From Palaemon carinicauda (Eukaryota > Arthropoda > Malacostraca > Decapoda > Palaemonidae): a DNA stretch of 64,000 nt. Positions 1 through 9,963 of this stretch are shown here, piece after piece. The stretch spans positions 10,713,395-10,777,394 of the forward strand of contig NC_090736.1 of NCBI RefSeq assembly GCF_036898095.1. Reading direction: 5' to 3'. The position numbers and the translations under genes are program-made. The first letter of the stretch is position 1, and each line of letters starts with the position of its first letter. Below the pieces are notes generated by a model that worked only from the letters and a program-made list of their open reading frames with translations, made no database searches and had not been told where the DNA came from.

Positions 1-393
1 TTCTCTGTCCCGTCAGGTGTCTCCGGCACTATCTTAAGCGAACTCAGCATCTCAGACGTGAATGTCGACGACTCTTCGTAAGCACCGCGCAGAGCCAAGA
101 GGGAGGTGTCGAGGAACACTATATCCTTCTGGATCCATGAAACCATCCGCAAGACTTATGAGACTTCCTCTACCTCAAGAGTCCAAGCACCAGCGAGGGT
201 TAAAGATCACGAGATCAGGGGCATTGCCCCCACACTTGCTTTCAAGAGAAATCTTGCAGTGGGCCAAGTGCTGAAGGTTGGTGTTTGGAAACGCCAGACC
301 ACCTTTACGGCCTTTTACTTGAGGGAGTTTACGCACAAGTCCTTCGACACTTTAGTTCTTGGCCGTGTGATAGTGGCTCAAGCTATTGTCTGA
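1..393 (+). pseudogene. Tyrosine recombinase, C-terminal catalytic part, DIRS copy 0
   Basis: Frame 1 reads into the catalytic C-terminus of a DIRS tyrosine recombinase. It shows the HEIRG box (His-x-x-Arg), the block LAFKRNLAVGQVLK, then a Trp (GVWKRQTTF) and the presumed nucleophile Tyr in FYLREF. The matching block in copy B reads HDIRG, VAFEKNMAVGQILK, GTWSRQSTF, HYLKN. A TAA at 79-81 interrupts the frame and the region before it aligns poorly with copy B, which suggests an internal deletion. The enzyme would integrate the circular DIRS DNA intermediate. The N-terminal half is outside the window. Confidence 0.75.
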
Positions 394-877
394 CCTCTCC
401 AGTTCCTCTGGAACAGGGAAGTCTCTTGTCTTGATTTTATGGTATCTTTGGCAGTGTGAAAGCAGTCTGCATGTGATCCGCCTTTCTCTCTGTCTCCTCC
501 CTTGGAGTTCCATATATCAAGACAAGTCTTCTCAGGTAAGATTGCTAGGGTTTGTTTACAGGTATTCTCCCCCCGTCTTCTGCTAGGCAGGGAAGACGGT
601 GGATGTATAAATCCTTGCTTTTTGGTTTTTGAGGTTCATCCAGTCACTGTGACCCTAGGGTCGAGTGTCTCTTACATTCACGCTCTCAGATTGCGCGGTG
701 CTCTTACCCATCGCGTGGCGGCTCCCAGTCTCTCAGACCCCACCTTTATCATGTCGGGTCAAGAGACAGGGGTAGGTGGATTTAGTCGTCTTCTCCCATT
801 TGAGACCAGGTCTATATCCAGGCAGTTAGCTGTCCACAAGCAGCAAAGGCAGACCTCCCACCAATCAGTTAGTCTTC

Positions 878-982
878 CTATATTAAATGATTACGAGGTT
901 TGTATATTTCGTCGGAACAAATGTTAATTTGTCCTGAATTGTATTTTTCCTAGCTATACAAACCCGTAATCATTTAATATCA
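878..982. repeat. Internal complementary region (ICR), DIRS copy 0
   Basis: Two abutting blocks, each resembling one element end: 878-920 (ATTAAATGATTACGAGGTTTGTAT...) and 924-982 (TTAATTTGTCCTGAATTG... to TTTAATAT). The second block is the reverse complement of the right end at about 1165-1223. In DIRS elements the ICR is thought to template completion of the ends during circle formation. Confidence 0.7.
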
Positions 983-1223
983 ATGTCCGCCTCTACCACC
1001 CCTGTCATGTTCCACATTGAGCCTAAAGCGTTTAAATGAGGAAAGCGGGCTGGCGGTGGAGGGGGCTAGCGGAGCTAGGCTCCGCCCCATACCGCCAGCC
1101 AACCAATCAGCACAACTGCCTGGTTTTCTTTCTCTTTGGCTGTTTCAGCTGAGCAGAAGTGAATTCCTTTATTAAATTATTACGGGTTTGTATAGCTAGG
1201 AAAAATACAATTTAGGACAAATT

Positions 1224-2324
1224 GTCATATTGACTATTCTTTAACACCGTATTCAAGGCAATCTGCACTAGCTACCAATTAGGGCTTAGATTTGCCAGAC
1301 ATACCTGTACAGTATATGCAATTTCCTTATTTGCCACTATATTCCAAGTGGTAGGAACATATTGGGTGGCCAAATCAAATGGTTATGCAGAGTGTTGTCT
1401 CTGGGTGGTCGTGGTATCCCCAGATAACAATCTTATCTTGAATTAGAGAAGTCATTAGTATTCCACCAGTGTGTATCCTCCCTGACTGGAAACTTCCGGC
1501 TTCCCGTATACAGTTAGCCCCCGCGTTTTGTATGCGTTAGGTAACAGAGGCAGGCAGGAAAGGTGAGAGTCCGCGAATATTTGCTGCCCTAGGGAGGGTC
1601 AACTCATAACCCACCAACTTGCTGACCATTACCTACCTATGGTTGACTAACACACTGGGTAACCCACTATACTGCACTATGTTCTTTTTATGTGCTTTTT
1701 GTCATGGTATTTTAATGCTTACTACTTTTCAGAAGTCATAGTACATTGTTAACAAAATTCAGTACAAGGTAAGACAACACCAACTGAAAATCATCACCAT
1801 GACTCGTAAAACTAGTCACTGCAACACCATGCTTTGTATAAGTTTCAACAAAACACTTGCTTGTATCTAACAATACTCAATGATTCTGTAGAGTAAACAA
1901 AAGGTCACCAGTAGTTGATGGTTAATGAAATGCACCCAAAATTGAAAACAAAATTAAAAAAAAGCTTTAATGAAGCAAAATTATCTTTTTAAAAGTCATG
2001 GTTTTTTAGAATGGATGATGTCTACTTAAACTTGTCGGTCTGAGCCGACTTAATTGAAAGCTGTGTTTAAAGTTTCATTTACAGTTGAATATCCTATCAC
2101 AAGTGAAAAAAATAAGGTAAAAATTACTAAAACATCACTATACTGGCTGCAGTCTATCCAGGTGAAATAGGTCTCTCCTACCTTACGACATCACAGCATT
2201 CTTCCGCCACTTACGAGATTACCTGTATATTTTTTTTGTAATATCTTTCTTCACTCAATTATAATTCCTACAATTATCTGTCACAAAAACATAATACTGG
2301 TATCTATAACTAAAGTTAAAACTA
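1224..2324. other. Non-coding stretch, nothing recognised
   Basis: No open frame resembling a known protein is visible. At 1511-1560 there is a GC-rich patch (CAGTTAGCCCCCGCGTTTTG) that looks like a pogo-type terminal repeat, but I found no partner end. The rest is AT-rich and presumably lies in BTAF1 intron or upstream sequence. Confidence 0.4.
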
Positions 2325-5300
2325 CAGTGATACCTCTGGATACGAAAGTTTCTGCTTACGAAAAATTCAGGGTACGAAAAGCGATACGAAGAAGATTTTT
2401 ATGCCCCAGTACAGTATACGAAAAAATTTTCAGGATACGTAAAGCTTACGAGATCCCAACTCGTCGCTGAGAGTAATTTTAAAAAGCGCGCGCCGCCAGA
2501 CTTTGAACTTGGGTAAACTCACTTACAGCCTCCCGCTCACCCATTAGTTATCTCCCTACTCAGATGCTAGCTGACGCCATAAGATCCTGCTTTCCTATTG
2601 GTCGGCAACTATCCCACCTTGCTTACGCACGGGCGTTCATCTCTCTCTCTCTCTCTTTTCGTTCCGACTGCGGTATCGTTAACATTGACTTCGTGTGCTT
2701 TCGCTTGTTTGACGTAGTGTTAAATACATTCGTACGCCACGTGTTATCGTTATTAAACATTCTTTACTGTGCACTGTACTGTATTAGTGTTTACTACATA
2801 GTATATAACGTACGTAGTGTATTATTGAGCTTAATACTGTAGCCATGGGTCCCAAGAATGTTGCCGAAGTAAAGAAGAAGAAGACGATGCTCGATGGAGA
2901 TGAAACTCGAAATCGTGAAAAAGTACGAGTCTGGCATGCGTTTAAGTGCGATCGCCAAGGAGTATGGCCGGAATCCGTCTACGATAGGTACCATCCTGAA
3001 GCAGAAGGCGGCCATCAAAGCAGCGACACCTTCTAAGGGCGTCATTATTTTCTCCAACAAGAGAACCCACGTGCATGACGAGATGGAGAGGCTGCTTCTT
3101 GTGTGGATCAAAGACAAAGAGATCTCAGGAGACACCATCACTGAGACTACAATTTGCCAGAAGGCCTCCGCCATTTTCGGTGATCTCGTGCGTTCTCAGG
3201 CCAAAGAAGGGGCAGGAGAAGGAACATCCCAGCAGGAACCCCCAGAGTTCAAGGCTTCTCGGGGGTGGTTCGAGAAATTCAAGAGAAGGACTGGTATTCA
3301 TTCAGTGGTACAGCATGGGGAGGCAGCCAGCTCGGACACGAAGGCCGCCGAAGCCTTTGTTAAAACGTTTGAAGAGTTGACTCTGCAGGAAGGCTACAGA
3401 TCGCAGCAAGTTTTCAATTGCGACGAAACTGGGCTTTTCTGGAAGAAAATGCCTCGTCGGACGTTCATCACGGTGGAGGAGAAGAGGCTACCCGGACATA
3501 AGCCTATGAAGGACAGGCTTACCCTTGCTTTTTGCGCAAACGCCAGTGGGGACTGCAAGATAAAGCCCCTGCTGGTGTACCATTCTGAAAATCCCCGAGC
3601 CTTCAAAGCCCACAAAGTCATCAAGGAGAACCTTCCCGTGCTGTGGAGGGCGAATGCTAAAGCCTGGGTAACGAGGCAACTTTTCATTGATTGGGTGAAT
3701 GTCTGCTTCGGTCCGACTGTTCAAAAATATTTGGAAGAAAAGCGCCTCCCTATGAAATGTCTGCTGGTGTTGGACAATGCTCCAGCTCACCCTCCTGGCC
3801 TCGAGGAATATCTTCTGGCCGAGTATTCCTTCATAAAGGTCCTGTATCTACCTCCTAACACCACCCCTCTCCTCCAGCACATGGACCAGCAAGTTATTTC
3901 TAATTTCAAAAAATTGTACACGAAGCATCTCTTCCGGAGATGTTTCCAAGTCACAGAAAGTACAAACCTCACTGCGTGAATTCTGGAAAGATCACTTTAA
4001 TATCGTGATATGCCTCAAACTCATCGATCTCGCTTGGCAGGAAGTTTCGAGGCGTACCCTGAACTCATCTTGGAGGAAGCTGTGGCCTGATGTTGTCTCT
4101 GCATGAGACTTCGAGGGGTTCGGGAAGCCTGAAGGCGAAGCCGAGATTGTTGACGATCCTGAACCCATTCAGCAGTCTGAGGTGGCTGACATCGTACATC
4201 TTGGTACGTCCATGGGGCTGGAAGTTAGCGCCGAGGATATAGATGAACTTATCGAGGAGCACCACGAGGAATTGACGACGGACGACCTGAAAGAGTTGGA
4301 GACGATGCAAATGAGTGTTGTTCAAGAGCAGTTCTCTAGTGGTGATGAGGAGGATGTTACACCTTTGAAAACGTCAGACATTAAGTAAATTCTCGCATGT
4401 TTCCATAAAATGGCAGACTACGTCGAAAAGGATCACCCAGAAAAAGTTTATACCAACCGTGCGCTTCAACACTGCAATGACGTTTGCCTAACGCATTTTA
4501 GAAATGTGTTGAAAAGTAGGCAGAAACAAGCTTCCATGGATAGTTTCTTATTAAAGAGGCCAGCGGTATTAGTAGGCCAAGACGAAGGTGAAAGTGAAGA
4601 AAAGAAACAGAAAAGAGGAAGTGATGAAGAATTAGAAGGTGAAAGTAAAGAAAAGAAACAGAAAAAAGAAAGTGATGAAGAAGTAGAAGAAATTTAGAAA
4701 ATGTGAAAAACGTAAAGTTATAAAAAAGCAAAAAAAAAAAAAATTAATTTTAAGTTTTATGTTACCGTTAAGTGTTAAAGTAATTTTTTCTTTCATTTTA
4801 TAGTTTTCCATACGTAATGTTAAGTGTTAATTATTTCTGCCATTTTTTTATTTCGTAAAGTTTAAGGGTTAATGTGTCAAGTGTGTAAATTACTGTAAGT
4901 AGTCTGTCACTTGTTACGTTTTCTGCCTTATGCCATCATCCTCTGTCGTGACTTCGCTATCGGACATCGTCTCAATCAAAAGGTAAGTTTCAACTTTTTT
5001 GTTAATTAACTGTACAGTACACTGTAACTTTTTCTTCAGGGTATCAACCCTTAATTTAGGTGTACAGGTAACAATACACCTTCACTGATCCAAATGCTTT
5101 ACATACAGTACCGTAACTTTTATACAGTAGTAAAGAAAATGGACCGTTTTCTTAGGGCTTGGAGGGGATAACTAGGCTATAACTACATTATTGAATAATC
5201 TCATGGTGGTTTCTGGAATGGATTAGGCTGTTTTTAACGTTGGGTTAATTATTGAATGATAGAAATGGCTGCATTACATGTTTATTACTACAGTTTAGTG

Positions 5301-5441
5301 TGTTTATGAAAGAAAAGGTGTCTTCGTAAGGCTTGGAACGGATTAGGCTATTTACGTGTAAAACGCGACTCAGGATACGAAAAAATCAGCATACGAAACC
5401 GTATCCTGAACGGATTACTTTCGTATGCTGAGGCATCACTG
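2325..5441 (+). mobile_element. Pogo/Tigger DNA transposon, degraded copy (T1)
   Basis: A 3.1 kb element bounded by terminal inverted repeats: CAGTGATACCTCTGGATACG at the left end, and at the right end the reverse complement of CAGTGATGCCTCAGCATACG. It is flanked by TA on both sides (2323-2324 and 5442-5443), the target-site duplication of Tc1/mariner/pogo elements. Sub-terminal copies of TACGAAA recur in both ends. Inside lies a TIGD1-like transposase pseudogene. The right end directly abuts a decayed DIRS relic. Confidence 0.9.
2845..4697 (+). pseudogene. TIGD1-like pogo transposase, frameshifted
   Basis: The reading starts MGPKNVAEVKKKKTM at 2845, shifts frame near 2890, and continues from about 2894 as an HTH region (SAIAKEYGRNPSTI) and a CENP-B-type HTH (MERLLLVWIKDKEI). 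The DDE core follows, with acidic motifs FNCDETGLFW, LLVLDNAPAHP and LLQHMDQQVI. A second frameshift near 3975 moves it to another frame (LREFWKDHFNIVICLK, SSWRKLWPDVV), which then has TGA at 4104-4106 and TAA at 4386-4388. It resumes with DYVEKDHPEKVYTNRAL and ends in an acidic/Lys-rich tail at 4697. In intact relatives this protein binds the TIRs and cuts and pastes the element. The layout follows TIGD1-type transposases from start to C-terminus, so this was a complete gene before decay. It is not functional as written. Confidence 0.88.
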
Positions 5442-5443
5442 TA

Positions 5444-6720
5444 TTTGAAATACACGTTTATTTTCAGAATGCAGTCTGATCGAAGCAAAATAAAGGTCGT
5501 CCTCTTCACTACTAATGCCATCACTGGGATGGCAACTCCTTTCCTCCGATCAACCTAATCTATCTGCTAATCATCTGAATGTTGATGTCAGGACTTGAGA
5601 TAATCCTGATGGCTACATGCTGAGTGGTATCCCAACCTATTAACTATAGTTGAGGTCATGAGAGAACTCCCTATGGCCCTCACTTCTATGTCAGTCGCAC
5701 CTTCAGAGGTACCTGAAACTTCATGGTTGGAGTCTTCCAACATCTCTGAGCAAACACTTTTTCACAATGCACTGCAGTAAATGTCTGGGTGCCTGCGAGG
5801 GTCATCTGCAGTTGTCTGATTGGTGTCATTGAAGGGATTTTTTCCGGTCGAAACATCTCTGGCGCAGATCGCAGATTTCCTCATCTTCCTTCTCCGAGAA
5901 TAGCTCCTCTCAGTTGCCTTGAACATGGTCTTTCGACTGAAGTGTATAGATCTCTCCTTCTTGTAAGAGTTATCTGTGCTCATGAGGAGCTTTGAGCAGT
6001 ATAGCTCACCAGGGATCTCAGGGCCCCCAGACTGGGAAATCTCTTTAATTTTCAAGATTCTAATGCATACCAATTTGAGTCTTTGAGAAGGTCTTCAATC
6101 AGGATTCTACTTTCAAAACTGTCTTTTGTTGCCTTAGCATCAGTGAAGAAGTTGGGGGTATAGGCCCCATCTTAGCCATCAAGAGAAACTTCTCAGTTGG
6201 CCTAGTGTTAAAGGCTAGAGTTTGGAATTGCCAAACCACCTTCATCGCTTTTAACTACAGGAGTATCTGTACACTCACATGTACCTCAGCACCTTTGTGC
6301 TTAGTCCTGTAGTGGCTACTTAAGCCACCCTGTATCCCACACGAGACAGAAACATTTTGTCTATGGTAACCTGTGGATGTAAGTCTGGAATGACTGTCCC
6401 TTCTCTAGGGACAAACCAGTTGTAAATGTTACATTTTTTATCTGACTTCATGCTGCTAAGTTAAACTTCCTAGCTCCATTTTTTATCCTAAAGAAATATG
6501 TATGCCTCACATCCTCTCTAACAGGGGGATATTGGAATTTATACAAACCCATTGATCACCATACAAATATATTATTTCAGACTGATTTCCCCTTTGGAGG
6601 AAGGGTTTCTTTAGCTGCCCATGTACAATTCATCTTGGACAGGTCAGATCCTATCGGTTTTTTCATCTATATGGCATATTCTTGAGAGTGGCAAGTTGAG
6701 ATCAGCTGATCATAACCAAA
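5444..6720 (+). pseudogene. Decayed DIRS relic: end of RT/RNase H, tyrosine recombinase and terminal region
   Basis: Read in shifting frames, this stretch keeps DIRS landmarks in order. First come a WDGN...FPP remnant (about 5525, matching WDG-YAFPP of copy B) and KLHGW (about 5715, matching LHLHAW at the RT ORF end). The recombinase pieces follow: IADFLIFLL (about 5868), LMRSFEQ and PPDWEISLIFKIL (5980-6070), then GIGPILAIKRNFSVGLVLK, ARVWNCQTTFIAF (about 6155-6260). A TATACAAACCCATTGAT patch near 6540 resembles DIRS ends. Many stops and frameshifts show it is old. The sequence is closest to copy B. It starts right at the T1 transposon border. Confidence 0.65.
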
Positions 6721-7382
6721 AGTTAAAAAAAAAAAAGTTGGCAATACTTCATTGATAAAATGAACCCCAAAATTGAAAATTACAAAAATATTTTAATAAA
6801 GCACAATTAACTATTTAAAAAATCATGTATTTCTTGAATGGCATAATGTTTGCTAAAACTAGTGTCTTCTGATAAAATTGAATGCTATGTTTTAAACTAT
6901 GATCAAAACCTTGTTACTATTTGCTGAATATAAATTTATTTTGTCATATTTAATTGATACTTTCAAGGAAACCGATTTTTATTTCTTCTGCTATATGTAT
7001 CTATTGTATGACACGTGAGAGATAGAGAAAATCAGCTAATGAAATCAAATGCAGTGTTTTGTTTGTTTTCACTTTTATGAACCAAGTAATTGCACACCAC
7101 AATTAATGATATGATAATGGTAATTTTATTCTTAAACTCGGGGCTATTAAATGTGATAATGCATACTTGATACAGTTATTTATTCCAGGTAAAATACAGT
7201 TGATTTAGTTAGAATATGAAAAAGATTGGGAACTTGTTGTCCACATTAGACAGACTTGCCATGTATTCTTATAGAAAAATTTTTAGTGTACGTGAATTTG
7301 GCATGCTCGGCCATTTCCATAAACTAATTATTCCTGGATAAGGAAAGTTGACTGTACTTAAAGAATACTATTTTTTTTCCAG
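6721..7382. other. AT-rich intron, BTAF1
   Basis: No coding similarity or clear repeat was seen. The stretch ends in a T-rich tract (7371-7380) and an AG at 7381-7382 that forms the acceptor of the first BTAF1 exon in the window. Confidence 0.4.
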
Positions 7383-7517
7383 AGTGGTGTTAACTGGCTG
7401 GCCTTTCTAAATAGATATAAACTTCATGGTATTTTATGTGATGACATGGGTCTCGGAAAGACACTACAGTCCATCTGCATTTTGTCCAGTGACCATTTTG
7501 TTAAGGAAAAAAAGCAG
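7383..7517 (+). CDS. BTAF1: BTAF1 exon a: ATPase motif I
   Basis: This exon carries the start of the Snf2-family ATPase of BTAF1 (Mot1), the ATP-driven remover of TATA-binding protein from promoter DNA in the nucleus. It reads SGVNWLAFLNRYKLHGILCD then DMGLGKTLQSICIL, the Walker A (motif I) P-loop. It is preceded by a polypyrimidine tract and AG and ends CAG|GTATGT. Length is 45 codons with both junctions in phase 0. The upstream HEAT-repeat exons are outside the window. Assignment rests on nearly residue-by-residue agreement with BTAF1 rather than other Snf2 proteins. Confidence 0.95.
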
Positions 7518-8259
7518 GTATGTCCTTAGATTAAGCTGACTTTTCATTCTCTTACAGTTTTTGTATGACCTTACAGTATGTTATTGAAGCTATAGGCAAG
7601 ATTCATTTTTGTTTTTGCAATTTGAAAGTTAATAGCTTGAGTAAAAGCTTTCAGATTTTAAATATGACAGGAGCCTTGATATATCCAAGTTATTTTGATA
7701 TTTTTTTTGGCGTACTGTATACATATGTTTGTCTTTTAATGATGATGGATTCTTGTATTTGTTGAACAAAAGCTTGTCTCACTCCTGACAAACCTTTTAA
7801 TATCCAAAAGAAATATCCTAAACATATGATAGATTTACTCAAAATTTTATTTTCATTGTTACCAGTCAACTTTGGAAAATATAAATCTAAGTAAGCATAG
7901 ACTATGAAGCATGGAAAATAAGATAAATATCAGTATGTATTTTCTTAAACTCCAAAATATTTTCCATTTCTAAAGGCAATATATTACTGTACTGTATACT
8001 TGGGATCCTAACTTTTAAAAAGTTATCTTTCACTTAAGAAAACCACCTTTTACCAAAGTTATTATGTGTAAGGAAATTGGACAATTATGACCAAAGTTTG
8101 TTTCCAGCTGGGAAAATACAAATTATTTCTTAAAAATCTGTCTGTCTCCTTTACTTTTAACACAAGATCTTCCTTAATGTAGAAGAAGGCTAGGGTGAAG
8201 TTCTTTTTTCATGTCTTATTCATTAATTCTATTGATTAGATGAGAATTGTGTATTTCAG
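7518..8259. other. BTAF1 intron, no recognised content
   Basis: AT-rich intron between two ATPase exons, with GTATGT at the donor and TTTCAG at the acceptor. No transposon similarity was recognised. Confidence 0.5.
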
Positions 8260-8411
8260 AGTTCAGGGAAATCTGAAAATGTACAATGGCAGTCATTGGT
8301 TGTGTGTCCTCCAACATTAACTGGTCATTGGGTTTATGAAGTTAAAAAGTTTGTTGCTAGAAAGTATTTAAACCCACTACACTACACAGGTCCCCCTGCA
8401 GAGAGATGCAA
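8260..8411 (+). CDS. BTAF1: BTAF1 exon b: motif Ia region
   Basis: Encodes SLVVCPPTLTGHW (ATPase motif Ia) and YLNPLHYTGPPAER, matching BTAF1. It follows TTTCAG and ends TGCAA|GTATG, phase 2, so the split Lys codon is completed by the next exon. The first dozen codons (SSGKSENVQWQ) form the variable loop between motifs I and Ia. Confidence 0.95.
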
Positions 8412-8541
8412 GTATGTTTTTGTAAATAAGTACTTTTTGTAATAAACATGCTGAATTTTTCTTATTTGATTTGAAAAAGATTTGTAGCTATATAAGATAT
8501 TACAATTCTTGACACTCGCTCTCTTTTTTTTCTGTTTACAG

Positions 8542-8683
8542 GTTGAGACATTATGTACCTGATCATAATTTAATTGTAGCCTCCTATGACATTGTTAGAA
8601 ATGATATCCAGTTCTTCTCTCAGATCAAGTGGAATTATGTTATTCTGGATGAAGGACACATTATAAAAAATGGTAAAACAAAG
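8542..8683 (+). CDS. BTAF1: BTAF1 exon c: motif II (DEGH)
   Basis: Follows TTTACAG. The first base completes a Lys codon, then LRHYVPDHNLIVASYDIVRN and NYVILDEGHIIKNGKTK. DEGH is the Walker B (motif II) variant typical of BTAF1/Mot1 rather than the usual DEAH. It ends AAG|GTAATA in phase 0. The next intron is 12.8 kb and holds DIRS copy A and several other elements. Confidence 0.96.
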
Positions 8684-9579
8684 GTAATACACTTTTAGAT
8701 TAAATAACCATTCTAATTGTCTTTGAATATTTTATTGGTAATTGATGTTCCACTCTCTTGTTTTTCTAACTTATCTCCATTCTTTTAATGGTTCACAGAT
8801 CTCATTGTTTCTCATTGATACATATTCCTAAGAGAGTTTTGAATTTCAGAAAGATTTGGTGTTTTAAAAGACAGAACCCATTAGGGTTGCATTTTGGCTT
8901 AAAATGGTAATAGTAATAACAATGCCACTTGGAAAATTCAATGCGAGGCAAAGATTCTGTGCAGCCTCCCTTTAGCATCAGCCAATTTTCCTTTTGCTTA
9001 CTGTTCTTTTGTTTTGGTCTTTTTCCATTAAGCTGTCCAACATCTGTAAGTTTAATTTGCTCTGATTTTCACCCCTTGCCTAATGGAAAATCCTACTTTT
9101 TAGTAATAATCCACCCAACAACAAGATTAATCGTACACACTTGTCTTATCTTATTTGTGCATGGAGATTGATTGATTGATTTAAGGTTTTCAGGCATCCT
9201 GACATCTAAGGTCATTGACGCCGATGTGCATGGAGAATTATTAGTAAATAGTATCCCTGTTCTTTGCATAATTATTGATAGAAATTAATTTATTTTTTAT
9301 TGTATTGTTACCAATGTCCTTACCCCATCTGCAACCTAATTGGAAAAGTAAATTTTTACAAACCTAAAGCTTTTAGACTGGAGCCTTGATCTGCTCTTAA
9401 ATGATTGGTACAAATTAGAGCAAGACAGTTAAGAAAAGGTTTGAAGGGACCTGAACATAGGCTACCTAATTATCATAAATCTACCCGAAGGGTATAAGGT
9501 AGAGGTAATGCATTTAGTGCAACAGGGTCATTAAAATGCTACTCTCAGTAGCCCTCAATAAATAGGTTGTATATTATCA
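8684..9579. other. BTAF1 intron start with a short repeat
   Basis: Mostly featureless AT-rich intron. At about 9172-9236 there is a short repeat (GATTGATTGATTTAAGG then GGCATCCTGACATCTAAGG) that recurs inverted near 50628-50695. DIRS copy A begins at the right edge. Confidence 0.5.
9172..9236 (+). repeat. Short interspersed repeat, copy 1
   Basis: Shares the order GATTGATTGAT...GGCATCCTGACAT.TAAGG.CATTGA.GCC with the reverse complement of about 50628-50695. No coding capacity was seen. It is probably a SINE or the end of a longer element, and the family is unknown. Confidence 0.5.
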
Positions 9580-9756
9580 TATTTTCAATATAAATCTTAC
9601 CCGATAATCATGTAGCTGTCAACTCCGTTGCCCGACAGAATTCTACGGACGGGATACGCCAGCGATCGCTATACAAGAGGGGGGTGTACTCACCAGCGCC
9701 ATCTGTGGCCAGGTACTGCAGTACTTCTTGTCAACACCACCTCAATTTTTCCTCTG
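9580..9756. repeat. Left inverted terminal repeat, DIRS copy A
   Basis: Inverted match to about 16260-16458. It contains the palindrome GCGATCGC, the CACCAGCGCCA block and CTCTGTCG near its inner edge, features shared with copy C. The outermost bases TTTTCAATATAAATCTTACC are mirrored in the ICR. Confidence 0.92.
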
Positions 9757-9963
9757 TCGTGCTTCCGGCAAGACCTACATGGATACGCTTATGATTTTGG
9801 AGTCTTTGTTCACGGTTTTGGTGAAGTATTGCTCTGAGATTTCAGCTTTCGCTATACAGGAAGCTTTTCCCTTAGCTTAGATAGCTTTTGGATTGATTTT
9901 GATTAATGGTATAATGATCTTTGCTTTAATTTGGAACCCCCCTTGACTGTTCTCTGATTCAAG

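Larger units (their letters stand above)
1..1223 (+). mobile_element. DIRS-like retrotransposon copy 0, 3' end only (left part outside window)
   Basis: This is the right-hand end of a DIRS-type element. It holds the C-terminal part of a tyrosine recombinase (1-393), an internal complementary region (about 878-982) and a right terminal repeat ending about 1223. In the ICR, a first half resembling an element end is followed by the stretch 924-982, whose reverse complement recurs at about 1165-1223 (shared block CTAGGAAAAATACAA and the TATTAAAT-ATTACG-GGTTTGTATA block). That arrangement is diagnostic of DIRS elements. The left terminal repeat, Gag and RT lie outside the window, so the match between the ICR first half and the left end cannot be tested. 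The recombinase resembles that of copy B (22634-29104) more than that of copy A. Confidence 0.8.

Noticed and set aside
1511..1560. Pogo-like terminal repeat CAGTTAGCCCCCGCG
   Set aside because: No inverted partner, transposase or second copy was found in the window.
9628..9837. ORF repeated at 16174-16386 on the other strand
   Set aside because: Identical peptides arise because both lie in the inverted terminal repeats. There is no sign of protein constraint.
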